NCBI GenBank assembly: GCA_001803565.1
Contig: MHDQ01000185.1
Location: forward strand, 1 to 7,931
From: Nitrospinae bacterium RIFCSPLOWO2_12_FULL_45_22
GTDB lineage: Bacteria; 2-12-FULL-45-22
DNA length: 7,931 bases
Reading direction: 5' to 3'
Part shown: piece after piece, positions 1 to 6,433 of the stretch
Numbering within the stretch: position 1 is the stretch's first letter
Layout of the letters: the number at the start of each line of letters is the position of its first letter
Notes under the pieces: generated by a model
Databases searched by the model: none
What the model saw: the letters and a program-made list of their open reading frames with translations, nothing else
Told to the model about the DNA's origin: nothing
Translations under genes and position numbers: made by a program

Positions 1-2
1 AT

Positions 3-164
3 CGCTATCTGGTAAAATCTGCACCCAATAGCGATATAAGAAAGGACCTGGCAACCGTTGTCCATCAGAACCATTGGGGTCTATGGGAGCTGCGGCCTGT
101 TTCTATGACATTAGAGGATATATTTATCAAATTAGTTACCGAAGAAGTTGAGGTGGAGCAATAG
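3..164 (+). CDS. ABC transporter ATP-binding protein, C-terminal fragment (GldA-like)
   Basis: The gene enters from the left edge of the window, and only its last 53 codons, ending at TAG 162-164, are present. The visible tail reads RYLVKSAPNSDIRKDL at its start and ends with SMTLEDIFIKLVTEE and a short acidic end. The pattern S-LED-F-KL-TEE is the usual C-terminus of ABC-2 exporter ATPases, where it follows the nucleotide-binding domain. Walker A, Walker B and the signature motif lie outside the window and cannot be checked. The stop codon is 3 nt before the permease ATG, so the two genes are almost certainly cotranscribed. By inference, this cytoplasmic subunit powers the permease encoded next. 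It is called GldA-like only because its neighbours resemble GldF and GldG; no residue here separates GldA from other ABC-2 ATPases. Confidence 0.85.
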   Translation, partial: RYLVKSAPNSDIRKDLATVVHQNHWGLWELRPVSMTLEDIFIKLVTEEVEVEQ

Positions 165-167
165 AAG

Positions 168-935
168 ATGAATTTTTACCCTATCCTGAAGAAAGAGCTC
201 AAATCTTATTTTGTTTCTCCGGTTGCATATATCGTAATAAGTATTTTCCTGGTGATTTCTGGTTATTTCTTTTATAGCAGTTTTGCCTTTTATAATCTCT
301 TAAGCATGCAAGCGGCTAGCTCACCTTATGGTCCGCATGGATTAAATATTACTGAAGGGGTGTTACGCCCTCTATTCCTGAACCTCAGTGTAGTTATGTT
401 GCTACTCATGCCCATGCTTACTATGCGGTTGTTTGCCGAGGAGAAGAAATTGGGTACCATTGAGCTTTTATTGACTTATCCAGTAAGGGATGGTGAGATT
501 CTGGCGGGTAAATTTGGCGCCTGCCTCCTGGTCTTTGCCTTGATGCTTGCCCTGACCGGATTCTATCTAATCTTTTTGCTCTTATACAGCGAACCGGAAT
601 ACGGCCCCATACTCTCTTGCTATTTGGGGCTGTTCCTGATGGGTACATCGTTTATTTCCTTAGGTATATTGACTTCGTCTCTGACCGAGAATCAGATTAT
701 TGCCTCCGTAGCTACTTTTGGAGCCCTGCTACTGTTCTGGGTGGCCGGTTGGGCCTCCCATTTTGTGGCTCCCACTTTAGGTAAGGTATTTTCCCACCTT
801 TCTATTATCGAACATTATGAAAATTTTACTAAAGGGGTTATAGAATCTAAAGATGTGGTCTTTTATATTAACTTTTCTATCCTGTGCCTATTTCTTACCT
901 TAAGGTCTTTAGAAGCCAAGCGGTGGAGGGGCTAG
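168..935 (+). CDS. ABC-2 type transporter permease, GldF-like
   Basis: This is an integral membrane permease of 255 aa, the usual length for GldF/ABC-2 permeases. About six hydrophobic segments can be seen, near residues 19-41, 66-88, 115-140, 147-170, 175-195 and 230-246. The N-terminus (KKELKSYFVSPVAYIV) is typical of the family, in which a cytoplasmic amphipathic helix ending near SP leads into the first membrane span. The loop after the second span has the family motif EEKKLGTIELLLTYPV (residues 91-106), the part thought to contact the ATPase. The start at ATG 168 is supported by GGTGGAG at 152-158, inside the end of the ATPase gene. The gene lies 3 nt after the ATPase stop and directly abuts the GldG-like gene. 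In Flavobacterium, GldA, GldF and GldG are required for gliding. In other phyla the homologous cluster has no established substrate, so 'GldF-like' describes sequence family and not motility. Confidence 0.9.
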   Translation: MNFYPILKKELKSYFVSPVAYIVISIFLVISGYFFYSSFAFYNLLSMQAASSPYGPHGLNITEGVLRPLFLNLSVVMLLLMPMLTMRLFAEEKKLGTIELLLTYPVRDGEILAGKFGACLLVFALMLALTGFYLIFLLLYSEPEYGPILSCYLGLFLMGTSFISLGILTSSLTENQIIASVATFGALLLFWVAGWASHFVAPTLGKVFSHLSIIEHYENFTKGVIESKDVVFYINFSILCLFLTLRSLEAKRWRG

Positions 936-938
936 TTG

Positions 939-2549
939 ATGAAAAAGGTTTGGGGTGTGTTAGGAACTGCTGGTCTAGTAGTGCTCTTTTTCGGTACCCT
1001 GGTTTATCTATTCCAGAGTCCCTTAAGACCTTACACCCCTTATCTGGTGCTGGCAGGGTCAGCTTTTTTGCTGGTCTATTTCCTGGGCAATTTTGGTCAG
1101 ATAAGAAGATTTTTTGCTAAAAGATCGGCCAAGTTAGGGGTAAATACAGCACTAATGATTTTTCTACTCCTGGCCATTATAACCCTGGTAGAGATTATAT
1201 CTTACAGAAACAATAACCGGTGGGACCTGACCCAAAACCAACGTTTTACCCTGTCTCCCCAGAGTAAAAAGATCCTCCAGGGATTAAATAAGGATATTCA
1301 ACTGACGGCCTTTTACCGTCCAGGTGAGCCAAATCGGGAAAAGCTGGAGGACCTCCTTAGACAATATGCTACAGTTACAGAGCGCATGAAGTACGAGTTT
1401 ATTGATCCTGATAGAAGCCCGGTTAAAACCCGCCGCTACGGGGTTACTACCTATGGCACCACGGTAGTGGAGAGTCAGGGGAGAGAAGAGAAGGTCTATA
1501 CTGCTGAAGAGGAAGAGATTACTAATGCCATCCTTAAGATAAGCCGGGAAGGAAAGAAAACGATCTATTTCCTGACCGGGCATGGTGAACCAGGGATCAA
1601 TGACCCGGGCAAGGATGGTTATGGTAATGCTAAAAAGGCTATTGACTCAGAGAATTATGAAGTTAAAGAGCTACTCCTTATGCGGGAAGAGAAAGTCCCG
1701 TCAGATGCTGCAGTATTGATAATTAACGGGCCAAAGAAAGATTTATTAAGTGATGAACTGACCAAGCTCGACAAATACATCTCTGGCGGCGGAAAGGCCC
1801 TCTGTATGCTCGACCCCTTCTCTGCCCCATCCTTATCCACTCTATTAGCCAAATATGGGATAATCGTAGGCAAGGACGTCATTATTGACCGGATGAGCCG
1901 GATATTCGGGGCTGATTATACTATGCCGGTAATCTCCAGCTACGAACCGCACGCTATAACCAAAGATTTTAATGTCGCCTCTTTCTTTCCTATGGCTTGC
2001 TCGGTGGAGCCAAGACTGTCACCCAATAAGGGCATTGAGCCCCAATCCCTGGCCAGGACTAGCCGCGACAGTTGGGCAGAGACCAACAAAGAGCTGCTAG
2101 ATCAAGGCAGGGCTGGCTTTGATGAAGGGCAAGACAAGATGGGTCCGGTTTCTGTAGCAGTAGTTGCCACAATAGATATAGAGAAATCTAAGACTGGCCA
2201 GAGCACCGGGACCAATAAGGCTGAAGCCGGAGCCGAAGAGGGAGAGAAAGAAGGAGAAGTAGAGAAGAGCGGCCCCAAGGCTCGGCTGGTAGTTTATGGG
2301 GATTCCGATTTTGCCAATAATGCCTATGTCCATATCTCGGGCAATGGTGACTTGTTCCTCAACACTGTAAGCTGGTTGGCAGAGGAAGAAGACCTGATTT
2401 CCATTAGACCCAAGCCCCCCCAAAGTTCCTCAGTCCTCCTCACTGCTACGCAAGTAAATCTTATCTTCTGGATACCAGTAGTATTCCTGCCTGCTACAGT
2501 ATTAGCAGCAGGGATTAGCGTTCTGCATCAACGCCGGAGGCTGTCCTGA
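939..2549 (+). CDS. GldG-like ABC transporter auxiliary protein (membrane-anchored, large extracytoplasmic domain)
   Basis: The product has 536 aa from ATG 939. A TTG at 936 directly after the permease stop would add one residue. GGAGG at 925-929 serves either start, and ATG is preferred. Numbering from the TTG, hydrophobic spans lie near residues 8-26, 35-51 and 69-89, and a C-terminal span lies near 507-530 with a basic tail (HQRRR). Between them is the GldG/ABC_transp_aux-type domain. It starts with RFTLSPQSKKIL (103-114) and the TAFYRPGEP strand, and contains FLTGHGEP (212-219), SGGGKALCMLDP (283-294) and YGDSDFANN (454-462). These are hallmark positions of this family, whose fold resembles a catalytically inactive hydrolase or glutamine amidotransferase. 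A low-complexity segment rich in E, K and G (about 417-446) interrupts the domain just before YGDSDF. The gene overlaps the next by one base. A role as the extracytoplasmic partner of the permease is inferred from family and context. Confidence 0.87.
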   Translation: MKKVWGVLGTAGLVVLFFGTLVYLFQSPLRPYTPYLVLAGSAFLLVYFLGNFGQIRRFFAKRSAKLGVNTALMIFLLLAIITLVEIISYRNNNRWDLTQNQRFTLSPQSKKILQGLNKDIQLTAFYRPGEPNREKLEDLLRQYATVTERMKYEFIDPDRSPVKTRRYGVTTYGTTVVESQGREEKVYTAEEEEITNAILKISREGKKTIYFLTGHGEPGINDPGKDGYGNAKKAIDSENYEVKELLLMREEKVPSDAAVLIINGPKKDLLSDELTKLDKYISGGGKALCMLDPFSAPSLSTLLAKYGIIVGKDVIIDRMSRIFGADYTMPVISSYEPHAITKDFNVASFFPMACSVEPRLSPNKGIEPQSLARTSRDSWAETNKELLDQGRAGFDEGQDKMGPVSVAVVATIDIEKSKTGQSTGTNKAEAGAEEGEKEGEVEKSGPKARLVVYGDSDFANNAYVHISGNGDLFLNTVSWLAEEEDLISIRPKPPQSSSVLLTATQVNLIFWIPVVFLPATVLAAGISVLHQRRRLS

Positions 2550-4324
2550 TGAGCATCAGAAAGCTCTCTTTAATGTTCCTTATCTTGATCCTCCTCGGGA
2601 GCTACTTCTATTTTTATGAGATTAAGAGAAAAGGTGCCTTGCAAAAGGCTGAAGAGGCTGGCAAAAAGGTCTTTTCTTTAAAAAAAGAAGATATAGTTGA
2701 GCTAAAACTCAAAAAGGGGGATAAGAATATTGTTTGCCGAAAAGGAGATGGCAACTGGAACTTAGAAAAACCCCTTCAGGCACCAGCCGATTCAATTACT
2801 ATTGATGCTGTCTTGAGTAGCTTATTAGGGCTCTCTCGTGAAAGGGCAATAGAAGATAAGGTAGCCGATTTGTCCCCCTATGGCCTGAAAGACCCAGATA
2901 TTGAGGTAGTACTGAAGAGCAATAAGGACAAGGTTGAAGGCCATGCCCTCTACGTAGGTGATAAAAACCCCACCGGATCCTTCCTTTATGTCAGGCAGGG
3001 TAACAACCCCGAGGTATTTTTAGTCCCTTCTAGCCTGGAGGCCGATCTAAGTAAAGAAGTGAATGATTTTCGTGATAAAACAGCAGTGAAGATCAATCCC
3101 CATGAGATACAAAAGGTGGAATTTATCAGAGATGGCCAGCAAATCCGCTGTGAATTAGACCAGGCTAAGCAGTGGACCATAGTTGAGCCTATTAAATATC
3201 GAGCTAACGAAGCGAAGATTAAAGATTTTTTGGATAAAGTGCGAGAGTTAAAAATAAAAGAATTTGTAGACGAAGACCCCAAGGAGCTGAACCCATATGG
3301 TTTAGATCACCCCTCACAGGAGTTAGCTTTCTGGAGTAAAAATAAAGAAGGTTCCCCAGTACGACTCTATTTAGGGATGAAGGACGAGGGGGAAAAAGGG
3401 GTCTATGCTAAACATTCCGATAAAAAGAATGTCTTTCTGGTAGAAGAAGGTTTTATAACTTATTTGCCACAGCGAGTAGAGGAACTAAGAGACCCCTACT
3501 TACTTCGTTTTGACCCAGAAAAGGTGATCAAGTTAGGCATACAGTCCCCAGCCGAGGGGAATATTATATGCACAATAGAGCATGACCACAACTGGCAGTT
3601 GCAAGCACCTGTTAAAGTTAAGGCCGATGCTCAAGAAATAGATACCCTCCTTACTAATCTCAAAGAGCTAAAGGTCAAGGAATTCATCAGTGATGAGCCT
3701 AAGGATCTACAAGAATATGGCCTGGCATCTGCCCAGATAAGCTATAATATCTGGGAAAAAAACCAGAAAGAACCCAAGACCCTATTGCTAGGTAAAGAAG
3801 AGTCTCCTAAAACAGGTTTTTATGCTAAAATAGAAAATCAACCTAATATCTTTTTAATAAATCAAGAAGATGTCAAAAAGATAACCAAGAAGGTCTTTGA
3901 CCTTAGAGATAAATCTATATTAGCCTTTGAAGTGAGTGATATAAATAAGATTCAGCTCCGCTATCCAGATAAAGAGATCCTTTTAGAAAAAGAAGGGGAT
4001 GAATGGAAGCTCTTAAAGCCCCAGGAAGCAAAGGCAAAATATGTCAAGGTTTTAGATTTATTATGGGAATTAAATGGTTTAAAATTTAAGGATATAGCCT
4101 CTGAGCAAGGGACTATACTACCTGAATATGGCTTAGATAAACCCCAGATCCAGATCACCCTTTGGAAGGGCAAGGGAGAATCATGGGGCACTTTACTCCT
4201 GGGTGCTACCACCCCAGATAAAAAATACCTCTTTGCCAAAACTGCTTCTCATCCTACTATCTATAAAGTATCACCAGACTTTCTGAAGAATATCCCAACG
4301 GACCCTGCGGGGCTGCAAGGATAA
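2549..4324 (+). CDS. DUF4340 domain-containing protein with four tandem repeats
   Basis: The product has 591 aa. One N-terminal hydrophobic segment (about residues 7-23, after MSIRK) looks like a signal anchor, so the rest should lie outside the cytoplasmic membrane. The remainder is four repeats of about 139 residues, at roughly 41-180, 181-320, 321-459 and 460-591. Each has a conserved W near its start (W70, W209, W349, W487) followed by a Pro four residues on, a YGL motif (Y111, Y250, Y390, Y527), and an L-x-LG or LYVG strand. The first three end in an (F/L)RD motif (R175, R314, R453); the fourth stops short of it. This matches the DUF4340 family, which regularly lies beside GldF/GldG-type transporter genes and has no known biochemical activity. 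ATG 2549 overlaps the upstream TGA by one base, and GGAGG at 2536-2540 supports this start. No catalytic motif is visible, so a structural or binding role for the exporter complex is inferred. Confidence 0.88.
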   Translation: MSIRKLSLMFLILILLGSYFYFYEIKRKGALQKAEEAGKKVFSLKKEDIVELKLKKGDKNIVCRKGDGNWNLEKPLQAPADSITIDAVLSSLLGLSRERAIEDKVADLSPYGLKDPDIEVVLKSNKDKVEGHALYVGDKNPTGSFLYVRQGNNPEVFLVPSSLEADLSKEVNDFRDKTAVKINPHEIQKVEFIRDGQQIRCELDQAKQWTIVEPIKYRANEAKIKDFLDKVRELKIKEFVDEDPKELNPYGLDHPSQELAFWSKNKEGSPVRLYLGMKDEGEKGVYAKHSDKKNVFLVEEGFITYLPQRVEELRDPYLLRFDPEKVIKLGIQSPAEGNIICTIEHDHNWQLQAPVKVKADAQEIDTLLTNLKELKVKEFISDEPKDLQEYGLASAQISYNIWEKNQKEPKTLLLGKEESPKTGFYAKIENQPNIFLINQEDVKKITKKVFDLRDKSILAFEVSDINKIQLRYPDKEILLEKEGDEWKLLKPQEAKAKYVKVLDLLWELNGLKFKDIASEQGTILPEYGLDKPQIQITLWKGKGESWGTLLLGATTPDKKYLFAKTASHPTIYKVSPDFLKNIPTDPAGLQG

Positions 4325-4402
4325 GGAGAGGGAGAGGGAATTTAAGAAATCACCCCGAAATATGCTGCTTAAGTTTTATCAGTATTATAATCATAAATCA
4401 AA

Positions 4403-4483
4403 CGCACAGTACGCAAAGATAGGTATGTCGTAGGGAGTTAGCAGTTAACTACTCACTCCTTACTGAACTTTGCGTTCTTTGCG
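4403..4483. repeat. Imperfect palindromic intergenic repeat (two nested stems)
   Basis: The outer arms are 4403-4418 and 4468-4483. CGCACAGTACGCAAAG matches the reverse complement of the right arm at 14 of 16 positions, including a perfect ACGCAAAG/CTTTGCGT. The inner arms are 4430-4446 and 4447-4463, directly adjacent, matching at 14 of 17 positions. The spacers between inner and outer arms differ (11 nt left, 4 nt right). The right arm belongs to the TTTGCGTTCTTTGCGCC type of sequence, which recurs in intergenic DNA of many environmental genomes. The unit is therefore probably one copy of a dispersed palindromic repeat and not a gene-specific regulatory site. The inner stem could also form in RNA. 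Confidence 0.6.
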
Positions 4484-4500
4484 CCTTGGCGATGTATAAT
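4470..4500 (+). promoter_or_regulatory. Candidate promoter for ino1
   Basis: A perfect -10 hexamer TATAAT lies at 4495-4500. The best -35 match is TTGCGT at 4470-4475, with a 19-nt spacer, longer than ideal. The TATAAT is 59 nt upstream of the ino1 ATG. The -35 part falls inside the right arm of the palindromic repeat, so the repeat may have brought or modified the promoter. The support is sequence match only. Confidence 0.4.
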
Positions 4501-4545
4501 TTAGGATGATTTCTCCAGTACTTTCCTACTAGAATAGAAGCATGG

Positions 4546-4552
4546 AAGGAGG
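4546..4552 (+). promoter_or_regulatory. Ribosome-binding site of ino1
   Basis: A consensus AAGGAGG lies 7 nt before ATG 4560, within a longer GGAAGGAGGGG run. This fixes the start codon of the inositol-phosphate synthase gene and predicts efficient initiation. Confidence 0.8.
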
Positions 4553-4559
4553 GGAGTAA

Positions 4560-5672
4560 ATGAAGAAAATAAAGATAGCTATTGTAGGGATGGGGAATTG
4601 TGCCAGTGCCTTAATCCAGGGGATAGAGTTTTACAAAAACAATTCTAGGACTGAATCTTCTCCATTAGGCATTATGCATAACGATATAGCTGGTTATACC
4701 CCAGGGGATATTGAAGTAGTAGCCGCCCTCGATATAGATAAGCGCAAGGTAGGCAGGCCAATCCATGAGGCTATCTTTGTTAAGCCCAATTGTACCAAAA
4801 TTTTTCAGCCTCATATGAAAGACCATAATGTCACCGTAATGATGGGAGAGGTGCTGGATGGGGTTTCGGAACATATGACGGAATATCCGGAAGATAGAAC
4901 TTTTTTAGTGGCTGATGAGAAGCCGTGTGATGTAGAAAAGGTATTACGAGAGAGTGGCGCAGATATCCTCCTTAATTATTTGCCCGTGGGTTCAGAAGAA
5001 GCGGCTAAGTTTTATGCCCGATGCTGCTTGAATACTGGAGTAAGCCTTATTAACTGTATGCCGGTATTTATTGCCTCTGACCCGATTTGGGAGAGGAGAT
5101 TTAGGCAGAAGGGTATTCCTATTATAGGCGATGATATTAAGGCACAACTAGGGGCTACTATATTACACCGGGCTTTAACCAAACTCTTTACTGATCGGGG
5201 GGTTAAGATTGACCGGACTTATCAGCTTAATACTGGTGGAAACACCGATTTTCTTAATATGCTAGACCGCAGCCGGTTAAAATCTAAAAAAATCTCTAAG
5301 ACCGAGGCGGTTAGATCCCAGATGGGCGCCCCTATAGAGCCGGAAAATATCCATATCGGCCCTTCTGATTATGTCCCCTGGCAGAATGATAACAAGGTAT
5401 GTTTTTTGCGGATAGAGGGTCGTGGTTTCGGTGGAGTAGGGTTGAATCTGGAGTTGCGGTTGTCAGTGGAAGATTCTCCTAATAGTGCTGGTGTGGTTAT
5501 AGATGCTATCAGGTGCTGCAAATTAGCCAGAGATCAGGGCTGGGCTGGGGCCTTACTTTATGCTTCTGCCTATTTTATGAAGCATCCGCCCCAACAGATA
5601 CCGGATGAACAGGCCCGTATTATGTTGGAGCGTTTTATAAAAGGTGAGAAAGAACCCTTCCTAAGTCATTAA
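4560..5672 (+). CDS. ino1: Inositol-3-phosphate synthase (myo-inositol-1-phosphate synthase)
   Basis: This enzyme converts D-glucose 6-phosphate to 1D-myo-inositol 3-phosphate through an NAD+-dependent oxidation, aldol cyclisation and reduction. It is cytoplasmic and the first step of inositol synthesis. The protein has 370 aa, close to the short bacterial and archaeal type (the Mycobacterium enzyme is about 367). The N-terminus KIAIVGMGNCASALIQG (residues 4-20) is the Rossmann glycine-rich NAD-binding motif of this family. Other hallmarks are LPVGSEEAAKFYA (141-153), GDDIKAQLGAT (190-200), LNTGGNTDFLNM (223-234), the lysine-rich active-site segment KSKKISK (241-247) and DSPNSAG (325-331). 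The gene is intact, stands alone, and has its own promoter candidate and ribosome-binding site. No phosphatase, PI synthase or di-inositol-phosphate gene is adjacent, so the fate of the inositol (phospholipid, solute or glycan) cannot be read here. Confidence 0.96.
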   Translation: MKKIKIAIVGMGNCASALIQGIEFYKNNSRTESSPLGIMHNDIAGYTPGDIEVVAALDIDKRKVGRPIHEAIFVKPNCTKIFQPHMKDHNVTVMMGEVLDGVSEHMTEYPEDRTFLVADEKPCDVEKVLRESGADILLNYLPVGSEEAAKFYARCCLNTGVSLINCMPVFIASDPIWERRFRQKGIPIIGDDIKAQLGATILHRALTKLFTDRGVKIDRTYQLNTGGNTDFLNMLDRSRLKSKKISKTEAVRSQMGAPIEPENIHIGPSDYVPWQNDNKVCFLRIEGRGFGGVGLNLELRLSVEDSPNSAGVVIDAIRCCKLARDQGWAGALLYASAYFMKHPPQQIPDEQARIMLERFIKGEKEPFLSH

Positions 5673-5709
5673 GTCATTTGTCTTTTACCAATGACCAAGT
5701 AACGATGTT

Positions 5710-5743
5710 AGGGTAGCCCCCTCTTACACCGGGGAGCTACCCT
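5710..5743. terminator. Hairpin between convergent ino1 and HU genes, probable bidirectional terminator
   Basis: AGGGTAGC (5710-5717) pairs perfectly with GCTACCCT (5736-5743). CCCC (5718-5721) pairs with GGGG (5731-5734) after a one-base bulge, which makes a 12-bp stem with a 9-nt loop. It lies 37 nt after the ino1 stop and 15 nt beyond the HU stop, where both genes would need termination. Neither flank has a clear T-tract, so it is not a textbook intrinsic terminator and may instead stabilise the mRNA 3' ends. Confidence 0.55.
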
Positions 5744-5758
5744 GGCCTGAGAGGGGAG

Positions 5759-6031
5759 TTATTTGACCGCTTCTTTCAATGCCTTACCTGGTTTAAACTT
5801 GGCTACTCGTTTGGCGGGGATTCTTATTTCTTTGCCTGTTTGAGGATTGCGTCCCCTCCTGGCTTTTCGCTTACCGATGGCGAAAGTACCAAAGCCCACC
5901 AGGGTTACATTCTGTCCCTTCTTAAGGGACTTGCTCACACCATCGACAAAAGATGATAATGCCTTGTCTGCCGCCCCCTTACTAATTTTTGCCTCCTTGG
6001 CCATTTTGGCCACTATCTCCGCCTTATTCAT
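5759..6031 (-). CDS. hup: HU family DNA-binding protein
   Basis: This is a histone-like nucleoid protein that binds DNA as a dimer without strong sequence preference, bending and compacting it. The length (90 aa) is exactly that of typical HU. The N-terminal helices (MNKAEIVAKMAKEAKISK) form the dimerisation part, followed by the VGFGTF turn (residues 45-50). The DNA-binding arm has RRGRNPQTGKEI (58-69) with the intercalating proline P63, and the C-terminal FKPGKALKEAV (79-89) is near-universal in HU. The arm is strongly basic (GKRKARRGR). It reads as HU and not IHF because of its length and arm sequence, although IHF-like use cannot be excluded. The gene has its own strong promoter and AAAGGAGG, and converges on ino1. 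Confidence 0.96.
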   Translation of the reverse strand: MNKAEIVAKMAKEAKISKGAADKALSSFVDGVSKSLKKGQNVTLVGFGTFAIGKRKARRGRNPQTGKEIRIPAKRVAKFKPGKALKEAVK

Positions 6032-6039
6032 CCCTTACC

Positions 6040-6047
6040 CCTCCTTT
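6040..6047 (-). promoter_or_regulatory. Ribosome-binding site of the HU gene
   Basis: On the minus strand this reads AAAGGAGG, 8 nt before the ATG at 6031-6029. It is a consensus site at good spacing and confirms the chosen start. Confidence 0.8.
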
Positions 6048-6077
6048 CGGTAATATATGGGTTAATGATTACGGTAC

Positions 6078-6106
6078 TATATACCTATTGAAACCTTCTT
6101 TGTCAA
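6078..6106 (-). promoter_or_regulatory. Near-consensus sigma-70-type promoter of the HU gene
   Basis: Read on the minus strand, a perfect -35 TTGACA (6106-6101) is followed by exactly 17 nt and a -10 TATATA (6083-6078). The -10 element ends 46 nt before the HU start codon. An A-rich stretch (GTTAAAAAACTC) lies just upstream of the -35 and could act as an UP element. This is the best promoter match in the window and fits the high expression usual for HU. Confidence 0.75.
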
Positions 6107-6124
6107 GAGTTTTTTAACATGGTG

Positions 6125-6225
6125 TTCCCCAAAATTTATTCCTAGTGCCAATTACCCGGCCAGAGAAGCGAGTAACTAACTGCAGAACAGGCATAGAGCG
6201 CAGAAAAGGATAAAATTTTGGGGAA
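6125..6225. repeat. 101-bp segment with 13-bp perfect inverted terminal repeats
   Basis: TTCCCCAAAATTT at 6125-6137 is the exact reverse complement of AAATTTTGGGGAA at 6213-6225. Similarity continues inwards (ATTCCT on the left, ATCCT in the complement of the right) and outwards (AACAT near both ends, with four extra bases on the left). The interior has no open frame of note. This could be a small non-autonomous mobile element (MITE-like) or a large cruciform-forming repeat. No target-site duplication is clear. Confidence 0.45.
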
Positions 6226-6306
6226 TGTTCCTCTTGACTTTCTCTTCCCCGGGATGTAATTTTCCCCTAAAAGCAAATTCTTATCTATAGTGAAAGACAA
6301 AAGAAA

Positions 6307-6409
6307 GTTGTCATTTCGACCGAAGGGAGAAATCTTTAGACAAGAACAACCATAATAAAAAAATTTCGAAATTCGAAAAGAAGATTCCTCGCTTGGCTCG
6401 GAAGGACAA
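6307..6409. repeat. Palindromic intergenic repeat, copy 1, with 44 extra bases in the loop
   Basis: The left arm (6307-6336) begins GTTGTCATTTCGACCGAAGG and ends AAATCTT. The right arm (6381-6409) begins AAGATTCCTCGCTTGGCTCG. Together they equal the reverse complement of copy 2 at 7635-7695 with a few substitutions, except that 44 bases (6337-6380) separate the arms here. The insert is A-rich and contains the perfect palindrome AATTTCGAAATT (6362-6373). The right arm ends 24 nt before the glycosyltransferase start codon. Confidence 0.75.
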
Positions 6410-6433
6410 ATTCCTACTCTGAACTTATTTAAT

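Larger units (their letters stand above)
4325..4559. other. Intergenic region between the ABC operon and ino1
   Basis: This stretch has no plausible gene. The ABC operon ends with a purine-rich run (GGAGAGGGAGAGGG) and no convincing intrinsic terminator with a T-tract. The middle holds an imperfect palindrome of about 80 bp (4403-4483), and the right part holds a candidate promoter and the ino1 ribosome-binding site. Confidence 0.6.
6054..6433. other. Intergenic region between HU and the glycosyltransferase gene
   Basis: About 380 bases without a believable gene. From left to right it holds the HU promoter, a 101-bp segment bounded by 13-bp inverted repeats (6125-6225), a weak plus-strand promoter candidate (TTGACT at 6234-6239, 17 nt, TAATTT at 6257-6262), and an interrupted palindromic repeat (6307-6409). 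A minus-strand open frame of 111 codons crosses it but translates these repeats. Confidence 0.6.

Noticed and set aside
884-1120. Plus-strand open frame of 78 codons across the permease/GldG junction
   Set aside because: It overlaps two convincing genes in another frame and its translation resembles no protein family.
1284-1583. Minus-strand open frames inside the GldG and DUF4340 genes (also 1655-1882, 2097-2423, 2986-3282, 3961-4239)
   Set aside because: All lie wholly within well-supported plus-strand genes, lack ribosome-binding sites and show no family motifs.
4403-4483. Possible riboswitch or small RNA upstream of ino1
   Set aside because: The structure is a simple symmetric palindrome of a dispersed-repeat type, it lies upstream of the only promoter candidate, and no known riboswitch core is visible.
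5664-5695. AAGTCATT direct repeat and weak GTCATT/AATGAC hairpin at the ino1 stop
   Set aside because: The stem is only six to seven base pairs with an 11-nt loop and no T-tract. It is weaker than the nearby 5710-5743 hairpin and could be chance.
5847-6053. Plus-strand open frame of 68 codons opposite the HU gene
   Set aside because: It is the antisense shadow of a fully conserved HU gene and has no domain of its own.
6234-6262. Promoter candidate TTGACT - 17 nt - TAATTT for the glycosyltransferase gene
   Set aside because: The -10 match is poor and it lies about 170 nt upstream of the gene with a large hairpin in between. It is too weak for a separate feature.
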